Positions 1 to 8,484 of a DNA stretch of 64,000 nucleotides are shown here, in pieces. Positions within the stretch are counted from its first letter, which is position 1. Each line of letters opens with the position of its first letter. Origin of the DNA: Pirellulaceae bacterium (lineage in GTDB: Bacteria; Planctomycetota; Planctomycetia; Pirellulales; Pirellulaceae); NCBI GenBank assembly GCA_023382975.1, contig JAHDXO010000055.1, positions 1 through 64,000 on the forward strand, in the 5' to 3' direction. Under the pieces are notes generated by a model, which did not search any database, was not told where the DNA came from, and was given only the letters and a program-made list of their open reading frames with translations. Both the position numbers and the translations under genes were made by a program.

Positions 1-92
1 GGGTTGCCCCGGAGCCCCTCCCACACCATGAGAGCATGCGGGTCCGCACTAGGCGATTCGACTCTTGGCAGTAAGCGTCTGTCAGATGCCTA

Positions 93-172
93 ACCCGGAT
101 TACTCACGGGGGCGCGTTGTAGCACAGGCAGCTTGCCTGTGTTCCCCAAATACAGGCTGGCAGCCTGTACTA
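93..172. repeat. Palindromic intergenic repeat, family 1, copy 1
   Basis: Two adjacent hairpins are visible: CACAGGCA/TGCCTGTG (123-141, 3-nt loop) and TACAGGCT/AGCCTGTA (151-169, 3-nt loop), preceded by a CCCGGATTACTCACGGGGG-like segment. The whole roughly 80-bp unit recurs in reverse orientation at about 5369-5451 with only a few differences, and shorter relatives lie at 34793-34813 and 47397-47460. The form resembles a REP-like element or a structured transcript end. Its function is not known. Confidence 0.85.
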
Positions 173-361
173 CGGCCCCGCGGAGCACTTCGTGAAACAT
201 CCGGGCTAACAGACTGGGCAAGCCTCGTTCTTCCAAGAGTGCCGTGGACAGTGCTTGATGCACCGTCTGACTGGACGCGGCGCCGAACCGTTGGATGAAG
301 AAGACCGGCGACTGCGTCCAGCGGTGTGGCTTCTCCGGAGCGTTCCTGTCCGACACCGGGA

Positions 362-384
362 GCGGCGTCTCGGAGAGACGCCGC
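362..384 (-). terminator. Hairpin after gyrA, probable transcript end
   Basis: GCGGCGTCTC and GAGACGCCGC form a perfect 10-bp stem around a 3-nt loop, about 35 bp beyond the gyrA stop codon in the direction of gyrA transcription. No T-tract follows, so this is either a Rho-assisted end or a 3' stabilising hairpin rather than a textbook intrinsic terminator. Confidence 0.5.
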
Positions 385-418
385 GACACGAGCGTTCCCT
401 GGGCCAGTTCGATGAGGT

Positions 419-3187
419 TTACTCGGCGGCGGCTTCGGGTTCGGCGTCGGCGTCTTTGGGGACTCGGACGACGGCGGCCAGGGTGTCGCCTTCGTCCAGA
501 CTCATGATGCGCACGCCCTGGGTGTTGCGGCCGATGATGCTGATCTCGGCGGCTTTGATCCGCTGGATCTTGCCGCGGGCGGTCATCATCAGCAGTTCGT
601 CGTCGTCGTCGACGCGGGCGATGCTGACCACTTTGCCGTTGCGCTTGGTGGTCTTGATGTCGCGGATGCCTTTGCCGCCGCGGCGTTGAGTCCGGTAGCG
701 GGCGCCGGACGAGGTCTCTTCGTCCGATTCGGCCTCGTCCGTTGCCGGTTCTTCCACCGTTACCGCTTCGGTCGCGGGCGCCTCCGCCACGGTCCCACCG
801 GCGGTCTCGGCTCCCTCGCCGTTCTCCGGTTCGGGTTCCCCTTCGGCCACGGTGTTCGGCCCGAAGTTGGTGCGTTTTCCGTAGCCGAATTCGCAAACGG
901 TCAGCAGCGTGGCGTCGGGGTCCGCGACGACCATGCCGACCAAGTCGTCGCCTTTGCGCAGCCCGATCCCTTTGACGCCCGAGGTGTTACGGCCCATCGG
1001 CCGCGCGTCGGATTCGTTGAAGCGGATCGCCATGCCGTTGGCGGTGGCCAGCACGACTTCGTCACCCGGCTTGGTCACCACGACGTCGACCAGTTCGTCG
1101 TCCTCGCGGAGCTTGATGGCGATGATTCCTCCCTTCTTCGGGCGGCTGTAGGCTTCCAGCGGCGTCTTCTTGATCAGGCCCTTGCGCGTGGCCATCATCA
1201 GGAAGTGCCCCGGCAGGTCGAAATCCCGCACCGCCCGGCAATCGGCGATCTTTTCGCCCTCGCTCAACTGCAGCAAGTTGACGATCGCCCGGCCCTTGCT
1301 CTCGCGGCCCAACTGCGGCAGATCGTACACCTTCTGCCAATACACCTTGCCTTGGTTGGTGAAGAACAGCAGGTAGGCGTGCGTGCTGGCGACAAACAGG
1401 TGCTGGATCGGATCCTCGTCCTCGACCTGGGCGCCGCGGATTCCCTTGCCGCCGCGGCGCTGGGCGCGGTAGACGCTGGCCGGCGTGCGTTTGATGTAGC
1501 CGCGGTGGCTGATCGAGACGACCATCGTCTCTTCGGTGATCAGATCCTCCAAATCGATGTTGCCCAACTCTTCGCCGGTGATCTCCGAGCGGCGATCGTC
1601 GCCGTACTTGCGGCGGATCTCGCGCAGGTCTTCCCGGATGATGTCCATGATGTTCTGGTCGTCCGAGAGGATGCGCAGGTACTCGGTGATCTCCTCCAGC
1701 AGCTTCTGGTGTTCGCCGGCTAGCCGTTCCTGTTCCAGGTTGACCAACTGGCCCAGCGTCATCTTCAGGATCGCTTCCGCCTGGACGGGCGTCAGTGTAT
1801 ACGTGTCCGAAACGCCCCGTTCCAGTTGAAACTGCTCGAAGCCTTGTTCGCCCAACGCCCGGGCCATCATCGACGCCGGGCACTCGACGCCCATCAGTCC
1901 GACCTTGGCCGCCGCTTGCGTGTCCGAGTTGCGGATGATGCGGATGATCTCGTCGATGTTCGCCAGTGCCAGCAACAGCCCTTCGATCGTGTGCTTGCGG
2001 CGCCGCGCGCGGGCCAGCAGGAACTGCGTGCGGCGGCGGATCACGGTCACGCGGTGGCGGATGAATTCGGTCAGCAACTCCTTGAACGAACACAACCGCG
2101 GTTTGCCGTCGACCAGCGCCAGCAGGATGATCGAGAACGTGTCCTGGAGCGGACTGAACTGGTACAGTTGATTCAAGACGACGTCGGGATCCGCGTCCCG
2201 CTTGACGTCGATCGCGATCCGGACGGGCTCTTTCAGATCGCTCAAGTCGGTGACGCCCGAGATGCCCTTGATCTTGTCGCCGTTGACCAGCGCACCGATC
2301 TTCTCCACGATGCGGTCGCGGAACTGCTGGAACGGGATCTCGGACACGACGATCTGGTAGCGGTTCTTGGCCCTTTCCACGATTTGCGCCCGAGCCCGCA
2401 CCACGATCGTGCCGCGGCCGGTATAGTAGCCTTGCCGGATGCCGGCACGGCCGCAGATCACGCCGCCCGTGGGGAAATCGGGGCCTTGCACGATCTCCAG
2501 CAACTCGTCCATCGACACTTCGGGATCGTCGATCACGCGGATCAGGGCGTCGCACACCTCGCGCAAATTGTGCGGCGGAATCGACGTCGCCATGCCGACG
2601 GCGATGCCCGACGAGCCGTTGACCAGCAGATTCGGGAACTTCGACGGCAGCACGGTGGGCTCGGTACTCCGTTCGTCGTACGTCGGAATGTAGTCCACCG
2701 TGTCCAGCTTCAAATCGTCCAGCAAGGCTGCGGCGATCGGCGACAAACGGGCTTCGGTATAACGCATCTGAGCGGCGGGGAGACCGGCGATCGAACCGAA
2801 GTTCCCCTGCTTGTCGATCAGCACGTGCCGCATGTTCCACTCCTGGGCCATGCGGACCAGCGTCGGATAGATCACGCTTTCGCCGTGCGGATGGTAGTTA
2901 CCGCTGGTATCGCCCGAGATCTTCGCGCACTTGATTCGCGCGGCGCCGGGACCGAGGTTCAGATCGTTCATCGCGACCAGGATGCGGCGCTGCGACGGCT
3001 TCAGGCCGTCCCGGACGTCCGGCAAAGCCCGGCTGACAATCACGCTCATCGCGTACGTCAGGTAGCTGTCCTTCAGTTCATCCTCGATCGGGTGGTCCAC
3101 GAAACTGCTGGCATCGTTTTGAGGAGCAACCGCACCTTGATCTGCTGGCTGGGGGACTTCGTCGCTCGGCGTGGAATCGTTGGACAA
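419..3187 (-). CDS. gyrA: DNA gyrase subunit A
   Basis: This is the breakage-reunion subunit of DNA gyrase, which with GyrB introduces negative supercoils. I place the start at a TTG (922 residues) because a GAAAGGA ribosome site lies just upstream; the frame extends 47 codons further to an ATG, but that stretch looks non-coding. The winged-helix and tower domain comes first, with catalytic Tyr143 in QMRYTEARLSP. The quinolone-determining segment reads HPHGESVIYP: Ser104 matches E. coli Ser83, but the residue matching Asp87 is Pro108. The C-terminal beta-pinwheel has a canonical GyrA box (QRRGGKGI) and a second QRRGGKGI in its last blade. Between them lies a Glu/Ala/Pro-rich insertion of about 48 residues (roughly 783-830). 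The second box and GyrA-like pinwheel argue against ParC. The gene is divergent from selB. Confidence 0.96.
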   Translation of the reverse strand: MSNDSTPSDEVPQPADQGAVAPQNDASSFVDHPIEDELKDSYLTYAMSVIVSRALPDVRDGLKPSQRRILVAMNDLNLGPGAARIKCAKISGDTSGNYHPHGESVIYPTLVRMAQEWNMRHVLIDKQGNFGSIAGLPAAQMRYTEARLSPIAAALLDDLKLDTVDYIPTYDERSTEPTVLPSKFPNLLVNGSSGIAVGMATSIPPHNLREVCDALIRVIDDPEVSMDELLEIVQGPDFPTGGVICGRAGIRQGYYTGRGTIVVRARAQIVERAKNRYQIVVSEIPFQQFRDRIVEKIGALVNGDKIKGISGVTDLSDLKEPVRIAIDVKRDADPDVVLNQLYQFSPLQDTFSIILLALVDGKPRLCSFKELLTEFIRHRVTVIRRRTQFLLARARRRKHTIEGLLLALANIDEIIRIIRNSDTQAAAKVGLMGVECPASMMARALGEQGFEQFQLERGVSDTYTLTPVQAEAILKMTLGQLVNLEQERLAGEHQKLLEEITEYLRILSDDQNIMDIIREDLREIRRKYGDDRRSEITGEELGNIDLEDLITEETMVVSISHRGYIKRTPASVYRAQRRGGKGIRGAQVEDEDPIQHLFVASTHAYLLFFTNQGKVYWQKVYDLPQLGRESKGRAIVNLLQLSEGEKIADCRAVRDFDLPGHFLMMATRKGLIKKTPLEAYSRPKKGGIIAIKLREDDELVDVVVTKPGDEVVLATANGMAIRFNESDARPMGRNTSGVKGIGLRKGDDLVGMVVADPDATLLTVCEFGYGKRTNFGPNTVAEGEPEPENGEGAETAGGTVAEAPATEAVTVEEPATDEAESDEETSSGARYRTQRRGGKGIRDIKTTKRNGKVVSIARVDDDDELLMMTARGKIQRIKAAEISIIGRNTQGVRIMSLDEGDTLAAVVRVPKDADAEPEAAAE

Positions 3188-3332
3188 GGGCAAGGTCCTT
3201 TCTTGCAGGTTGAATCGCCGTCGGACCGCTGCCGAGTCCTTTCGGTCGGCCGATCCGGCGAATGGGCAGAGTCTAGCAGATTTGCGGCCGGATGACAACG
3301 ACCCCGGCGGTGACTTGAACCGCTGCAAGTTG

Positions 3333-3346
3333 TTACCGGACGGTAA
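3333..3346. promoter_or_regulatory. Short palindrome in the gyrA/selB divergent region
   Basis: TTACCG-ga-CGGTAA is a perfect 6-bp inverted repeat midway between the divergently read gyrA and selB genes, in a locally AT-richer stretch. It could be an operator or a chance palindrome; no regulator is suggested by the sequence. Confidence 0.3.
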
Positions 3347-3392
3347 TTTACAGCTAGCCGAAAAATCCCGGTCACGGTGGTGTCCATGACGT

Positions 3393-3398
3393 TATAAT
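3393..3398 (+). promoter_or_regulatory. Candidate -10 element for selB
   Basis: A perfect TATAAT lies 49 bp before the selB start codon, which would place transcription initiation near 3405. No good -35 hexamer is found at 16-18 bp spacing, so the call rests on the -10 alone. Confidence 0.45.
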
Positions 3399-3446
3399 CA
3401 GGACGTTCCCGTTGGATGCCGAACTCGAACGCATGAAAGATCGCTC

Positions 3447-5372
3447 ATGACAGTCGACCTGATCCTCGGCACTGCCGGACATATCGACCACGGCAAAACG
3501 TCGCTGGTCCGCGCGCTGACGGGGGTCGATACCGATCGGTTGCCTGAGGAGAAGCGTCGCGGCATCACGATCGAGTTGGGCTTTGCCGAGCTGCAGTTGG
3601 ACGATTTCCGGCTGGGCATCGTGGACGTGCCGGGGCACGAGCGTTTTGTGCGAAACATGCTGGCCGGCGCGACGGGGATGGACTTGGCGCTGCTGGTCGT
3701 GGCCGCGGACGATTCGATCAAGCCGCAGACTCGCGAACATCTGGATATCCTGCGTTTGCTGAACCTCGAAGCCGGGGTTGTCGCGCTGACCAAGTGCGAT
3801 CTGGCCGAACCGGCTTGGCTGGATCTGGTCGAGGAAGAGATTCGCGAACTGGTGGCCGACACATTCCTGGCGGGCGCGCCAATTGTCCGCACCAGCGTTG
3901 CGTCCGGGTTGGGCATCGACTCGCTCCGGGACCGGCTGCGCGAAGCCGCCGCGCGCGCCGCCGAGTCGCGCCGCATGAGCCGCCTTGCCGCCCCGTTCCG
4001 CATGGCCATCGACCGCACTTTTACGATCGCCGGGCACGGGACGATCGTGACGGGCAGCGTCAGCAGCGGCAGCGCGCACGTGGGCGACGAGTTGTGGATC
4101 GAACCGCTCTCGCGGCAGGTGCGGGTGCGGGGTCTGCAGAACCACGACCGCACGGTCGACCAGGTGCATCGCGGCCAGCGAGCAGCGATCAACCTGGCCG
4201 GCGTCCATCACGGCGAAGTCGACCGCGGCCAGGAATTGGCGTCGCCCGGGCACCTGGTGCCCAGCCGCTTGCTGACGGTTCAATTGTCGCTGATCGGCCA
4301 GATTCCGCGTCCGCTGAAAAACCGCACGCGACTGCGAGTCCATCTGGGCACCGCGGAACTGCTGGCGACGGTGAACCTGCTGGACCGCGACGAGATGGCA
4401 CGCGGCGAATCCGCGCCAGCCCAGTTGTTCTTGAACCAGCCGGCGGTTGCCGTCTGGTCCCAGCCGTTCGTCGTGCGCAGCGAGTCCCCCGTGTTGACCT
4501 TGGGCGGCGGAGTGGTCTTGGATCCGAACGCCGAGCGACTCCGCAAGCCGGATGCTGAGAGGCTGAACCGGTTGGCCGATCTGCGTTCGCCCGACGTGCA
4601 GCAGCGGGCTTCCGCGGCCCTGTATTTTTCCGGCTTGCGAGATTGGCGGCCCGGCGACCTGGCTCGCACAGCCGGCATCGACCAGCCCGGCGAAATCACG
4701 GACCACTTGCGTGCCTGCGGCGATCTGTGCGAAATTCCCCTTTCGCCAACGCGGACGATCCGCGTCCACCAGCAGGTGATTCAGCGGCTGAGCGACCGGA
4801 TCGAAGCCGTTTTGCGCAAGATGCACCAGCAGAATCCGCTGCGCTCGACGCTAGATCGGCACCAAGTCGCTGCCGCGTTTCAGTACCTGGGCGATGCGGC
4901 CTTGTTCGACGCGATCCTGGACCACCTGCGCCGAGCCGGTCGCATCCGCGTGACCGATCGCGGGTTGGCCGTCACCGGCGAAGGCCCGAAACTTTCGCCC
5001 AACGAGCGGAAACTGCTGGGCGAATTGATCGAGATCTATCGCCAGGCGGGCATCCAGGCACCAACGGTCGACGAGTGCCGCAAACAGTCCGCCCGGAATC
5101 CGCAGGCCGTTCCCCAGTTGATCGCCCTGGCCGCCGCGGATGGCGAATTGGTCGAGGTCGCCGCCGGATACTATCTGCACGCCGAGGTCGACCGTCAATT
5201 GAAAGAAACCCTGCGCGAGCGGTTGTCCGGCAGCGCGGGGATGACGCTGAGCGAGATCCGCGAATTGCTGAACACGACGCGGAAGTATGCGGTGCCGTAC
5301 TGCGAGTACCTGGACCGAACTGGATTCACCCGCCGCGAAGGCGACGTCCGCTTCCTGGCGAAACTCCCGTAG
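3447..5372 (+). CDS. selB: Selenocysteine-specific elongation factor SelB
   Basis: This GTPase delivers selenocysteyl-tRNA(Sec) to ribosomes at UGA codons marked by a SECIS hairpin. At 641 residues it matches the usual SelB length. The GTPase domain shows G1 GHIDHGKTS (11-19), RGITIELGF, G3 DVPGHE (60-65) and G4 TKCD (115-118); translation-factor beta barrels follow, then a long C-terminal region consistent with the winged helices that bind SECIS RNA. IDHGKTSL with ELGFA distinguishes it from EF-Tu. Presence of selB implies that the organism makes selenoproteins, but selA, selC and selD are not in this window. Its stop codon TAG lies inside a palindromic repeat unit that continues downstream. 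Confidence 0.94.
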   Translation: MTVDLILGTAGHIDHGKTSLVRALTGVDTDRLPEEKRRGITIELGFAELQLDDFRLGIVDVPGHERFVRNMLAGATGMDLALLVVAADDSIKPQTREHLDILRLLNLEAGVVALTKCDLAEPAWLDLVEEEIRELVADTFLAGAPIVRTSVASGLGIDSLRDRLREAAARAAESRRMSRLAAPFRMAIDRTFTIAGHGTIVTGSVSSGSAHVGDELWIEPLSRQVRVRGLQNHDRTVDQVHRGQRAAINLAGVHHGEVDRGQELASPGHLVPSRLLTVQLSLIGQIPRPLKNRTRLRVHLGTAELLATVNLLDRDEMARGESAPAQLFLNQPAVAVWSQPFVVRSESPVLTLGGGVVLDPNAERLRKPDAERLNRLADLRSPDVQQRASAALYFSGLRDWRPGDLARTAGIDQPGEITDHLRACGDLCEIPLSPTRTIRVHQQVIQRLSDRIEAVLRKMHQQNPLRSTLDRHQVAAAFQYLGDAALFDAILDHLRRAGRIRVTDRGLAVTGEGPKLSPNERKLLGELIEIYRQAGIQAPTVDECRKQSARNPQAVPQLIALAAADGELVEVAAGYYLHAEVDRQLKETLRERLSGSAGMTLSEIRELLNTTRKYAVPYCEYLDRTGFTRREGDVRFLAKLP

Positions 5373-5451
5373 CACAGGCTGCCAGCCTGTATTTGGGGAG
5401 CACAGGCAAGCTGCCTGTGCTACAACTCGCCCCCGTGAATAATCCGGGCCA
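5369..5451. repeat. Palindromic intergenic repeat, family 1, copy 2
   Basis: This is the reverse-oriented, nearly complete second copy of the unit seen at 93-172. It contains CACAGGCTGCCAGCCTGT and CACAGGCAAGCTGCCTGTG hairpins followed by the GCGGGGGCACTTATTAGG-like arm on the opposite strand. It fills most of the convergent gap between selB and priA. The TAG at 5370-5372, the selB stop codon, is the second to fourth base of the repeat unit, so the repeat itself terminates selB. Confidence 0.88.
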
Positions 5452-5468
5452 GTGGATGAGGGAACCCA

Positions 5469-7754
5469 TCACAGCAGATTCAGCGGATCGACATCGACGA
5501 TCCATTGGACTTCGCCGGGCGGTTGCAGGTCAGCCGTGGCGGTTCGCACGATGGCGCGTAGGGCCGGCAGATCCTGGCTTTGCAGCAGGGTGTGAAAGCG
5601 GAACTTGCTTTGCAGTTTGGCGATCGGCGCGGGGGCCGGGCCCAGGATGCGGACTTCGGCGTTCGCCGCGTTCTTCGCCGCGTGCAGGCGACCGGTCAGC
5701 GAGTCGGCGAACTCCTCGGCCTCGGTTTCCACCGGCCCGCGGACGATGATTCGCACCATCGACGCCGCGGGCGGGTAGTGGAATTGTTGCCGGACGGGCA
5801 ACTCTTGCGCCGCGAAGGTGTCGTAGTCGTGCCGGATGGCGGCCTGAATGGCCGGGTGTTCCGGGCTGAACGTCTGCACCAACACGCGGCCGCCCCGCTC
5901 GCCGCGGCCGGTGCGCCCGGCGACTTGCGTCACCAATTGAAAGGTCCGTTCCGCGGCGCGGAAATCGGGGAAGTGCAGCGCGGTGTCGGCGTTGATCACG
6001 CCGACCAGCGTGACGTTGGGAAAATCCAAGCCCTTGGCGATCATCTGGGTGCCGAACAGGATGCGGATCTCGCCGGCTCGGAACGCCGCCAGCGCTTGTT
6101 CGTGACTTCCCGGACGCTGCATGGTGTCCGAGTCCATCCGTAGCGCAGCGACGCCCGGAAAACGCTCCTTCAGTTCCTGCTCCAAGCGTTGCGTGCCTTG
6201 GCCGGCGAAGCGGATTCCGGCAAAACGGCATTCGGGGCAGATGTCCGGCGTGGCGATGCGGTAATCGCAGTAATGGCAGACCGCGAGGTTTTCGGCCCGA
6301 TGGTGAGTGAGCGCGATGTCGCAGTCCCGGCAGCGGATCACATGCCCGCACGAAGGACACTGGATGCTGGTCGAGTAACCCCGCCGGTTCAGCAGCAGGA
6401 TCACCTGGCCACCGTCCCGCAACGCCTGATCGACGGCTTGCTGCAACTGGCGGCTGATCGCGCCGCGGCTGTGGCGCTGTTGATGTTCCAGCCGCAGATC
6501 GACGGTCATCACGTCGGGCAGCGGACGGTCCAACACACGGGCGGGCAGTTTCAGCAGTCGGAATTCGCCCTGTTGTGCCCGGTACCAGCTCTCCAGCGAC
6601 GGCGTCGCCGAGCCCAGCACCAACGGCACGCCTTCGGCCCGCGCGCGTTGCAAGGCGACTTCGCGGGCGTGGTAGCGCGGCACTTGGTCCTGCTTGAACG
6701 AGGCGTCGTGTTCCTCGTCCAGCACGATCATCCCCAACTGCGGCGTCGGTGCAAACACGGCGCTGCGCGCCCCGACGACCACTTGGATCTCGCCGCGGGC
6801 GATTCGCTGCCAGTGCCAATGCCGTTCCGCGTCACTCAGATGGCTGTGCAGAACGGCAACTCGCTCGAAGCGCGACCGGAACCGCTGCCGGGTCTGCGGC
6901 GTGAGACTGATCTCGGGCACCAGCACGATCGCCTGGCGGCCGAACTGGATCAGCTCCTCGATGGCCCGGATATAGACTTCGGTCTTTCCGCTGCCGGTGA
7001 CGCCGTACAGCAGCAGCGTCTCGTGGCGACCGCTGTTCAACACTTCCCGGATCGCGTCCAAGGCCTGCTGCTGGTCGCGGTTCAGGGGGCGGCGCGAGTC
7101 GGCGTCCTCGGCCCGTTCGGCGACCTCCGTCGTTTGCACTCGCCGCATCTGGATCTCGATCAGTCCCTTGTCGCGCAACTGATGGATCGGCGACAGCGTA
7201 CAGCGGGCCGCCGCGGCCAGTTGCTGGGCGGTCAGCGGTTCGGGCGAGGCGGCCAGAATTTTCAATGCCTGCAGTTGCTTCGTCGGCAACTTTAGCTGCG
7301 TGATCCGCGCCGAGACTCGCGTCGGGACGCTCAGGAACGCGGTCGCTCGCGTGCCCGCGGCGGTTCGAACCCCGGCCGGAACCACTGCTTCCAGCACGAC
7401 GCCGCGCGGGCACAGGTAATGCTCGGAAATCCATTCGGTCAGCCGCAGCATCGACGGCGACAGCAGCGGCTGGTCATCCAAGACCGCCCGGACCTCCTTC
7501 AAACGCCGTGTGACGACGCGGCCGTATTCGACCTGAACGCACCAAGCATCGACGCTCCGGTTGCCGCGGCCCAGCGGCACGCGGACTCGCTTGCCCGCCG
7601 CGACGGTTGGGCACAACGACGGCGGCACCGCGTAATCGAAGGGACCGTGCGGCGGTTCCGGGAACACGACGGTGGCGATCAGCCGTTCGTTCGCATCGTC
7701 CACCTCCCACGGAGCCGGATCGGGCTGGAACAGGTCTTGTTGTTGCTTGCTCAT
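5469..7754 (-). CDS. priA: Primosomal replication restart helicase PriA
   Basis: PriA recognises abandoned forks and D-loops and starts reloading of the replicative helicase. I start at ATG 7754 (761 residues), next to an AAGGA site; an extension to 7877 would overlap nadD and its promoter. The DNA-binding N-terminal region (ATVVFPEPPHGPFDYAVP) is followed by the helicase core with Walker A YGVTGSGKTEV (about 250-260), the DEEH box (VLDEEHDASFKQ) and the paired-zinc insertion (CPSCGHVIRCRDCDIAL, then CHYCDY and CPEC). Motif VI is present as TQVAGRTGRGERGG. All eight zinc-ligand cysteines are visible. The gene is convergent with selB and divergent from nadD. Confidence 0.96.
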   Translation of the reverse strand: MSKQQQDLFQPDPAPWEVDDANERLIATVVFPEPPHGPFDYAVPPSLCPTVAAGKRVRVPLGRGNRSVDAWCVQVEYGRVVTRRLKEVRAVLDDQPLLSPSMLRLTEWISEHYLCPRGVVLEAVVPAGVRTAAGTRATAFLSVPTRVSARITQLKLPTKQLQALKILAASPEPLTAQQLAAAARCTLSPIHQLRDKGLIEIQMRRVQTTEVAERAEDADSRRPLNRDQQQALDAIREVLNSGRHETLLLYGVTGSGKTEVYIRAIEELIQFGRQAIVLVPEISLTPQTRQRFRSRFERVAVLHSHLSDAERHWHWQRIARGEIQVVVGARSAVFAPTPQLGMIVLDEEHDASFKQDQVPRYHAREVALQRARAEGVPLVLGSATPSLESWYRAQQGEFRLLKLPARVLDRPLPDVMTVDLRLEHQQRHSRGAISRQLQQAVDQALRDGGQVILLLNRRGYSTSIQCPSCGHVIRCRDCDIALTHHRAENLAVCHYCDYRIATPDICPECRFAGIRFAGQGTQRLEQELKERFPGVAALRMDSDTMQRPGSHEQALAAFRAGEIRILFGTQMIAKGLDFPNVTLVGVINADTALHFPDFRAAERTFQLVTQVAGRTGRGERGGRVLVQTFSPEHPAIQAAIRHDYDTFAAQELPVRQQFHYPPAASMVRIIVRGPVETEAEEFADSLTGRLHAAKNAANAEVRILGPAPAPIAKLQSKFRFHTLLQSQDLPALRAIVRTATADLQPPGEVQWIVDVDPLNLL

Positions 7755-7760
7755 CGGTCC

Positions 7761-7790
7761 TTGATCGATCCATGTCAAAGCGGCTATTAT
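7761..7790 (+). promoter_or_regulatory. Promoter for nadD
   Basis: TTGATC (7761-7766) and TATTAT (7785-7790) are separated by 18 bp, a sigma70-like arrangement that would start transcription near 7797, some 65 bp before the nadD start codon. It lies just outside the divergent priA start. Confidence 0.55.
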
Positions 7791-7863
7791 CTTGTGTCGG
7801 CCCCGGCGATGGTACCGGGGTTCTCGATCCTCCCTCTCTGCAAAAAAACTGCGCGGCAACTCG

Positions 7864-8484
7864 ATGAGAATCGGCATTCTGGGCGGAAGCTTCGATCCTG
7901 TTCACTTCGGGCACTTGCTGTTGGCCGAGACGTGTCGCGAGCAATGCCGCCTGGACGAGATCCATTTCCTGCCGGCCGCCGCGCCGCCGCACAAGATGCA
8001 TCGCGTCTTGACGCCCGCTTCGCATCGTTTGGCCATGTTGCGATTGGCTGTGGCCGGTCACGAGGCATTCCGAGTTTCGTCGCTGGAGATCGAGCGGGGC
8101 GGGGTCAGCTACACGGTGCAGACGCTGCGCGAAGTGCATGCGCGGCAACCGGATGTCGAATGGTTCTTTCTAATGGGCGCCGATTCGCTCCGGGATCTGC
8201 CCACGTGGCGCGAGCCGGACGAGATCTGCCGGCTGGCAATCCCCGTGGTCGTTCGCCGCGCGGGGGCGCCCGCCCCCGATCTGACCGTGTTGAGCGGCAT
8301 CGCAGCGCCCGAGCGACTGGAGACGATCCGGCACAGCCAGGTCGAGATGCCCGTGGTCGAGTTCAGCAGCACGGCCATCCGCCAGGCGGTCGCTGCGGGA
8401 CGCAGTATCCGCTACCAGACACCGAGGGCCGTCGAGAAGTACATTGAAACCAGCGGCTTGTACCGTCAACAGGAGTTCGGATGA
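7864..8484 (+). CDS. nadD: Nicotinate-nucleotide adenylyltransferase
   Basis: NadD transfers AMP from ATP to nicotinate mononucleotide, the penultimate step of NAD synthesis. The 206-residue protein starts with MRIGILGGSFDPVHFGHLLL, which holds the GxFDPxHxGH nucleotidyltransferase signature. It also has the FLPAAAPPHK substrate loop, the FLMGADSL segment, and a C-terminal EFSSTAIRQAV motif equivalent to the SSTxIR box. An in-frame extension to 7792 exists but would begin in the promoter. The stop codon overlaps the start of the following gene, so the two are probably translationally coupled. Confidence 0.95.
   Translation: MRIGILGGSFDPVHFGHLLLAETCREQCRLDEIHFLPAAAPPHKMHRVLTPASHRLAMLRLAVAGHEAFRVSSLEIERGGVSYTVQTLREVHARQPDVEWFFLMGADSLRDLPTWREPDEICRLAIPVVVRRAGAPAPDLTVLSGIAAPERLETIRHSQVEMPVVEFSSTAIRQAVAAGRSIRYQTPRAVEKYIETSGLYRQQEFG

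Larger units (their letters stand above)
1..418. other. Intergenic region downstream of gyrA
   Basis: No credible gene is visible in this stretch; open frames here are short and lack family resemblance. It carries one copy of an imperfect palindromic repeat (about 93-172) and a perfect 10-bp hairpin (362-384) just past the gyrA stop codon, both listed separately. Any gene ending left of the window edge cannot be judged. Confidence 0.6.

Noticed and set aside
1826..3295. Rightward open frame of 489 codons inside gyrA
   Set aside because: It is antisense to the highly conserved gyrase core and has no recognisable domain.
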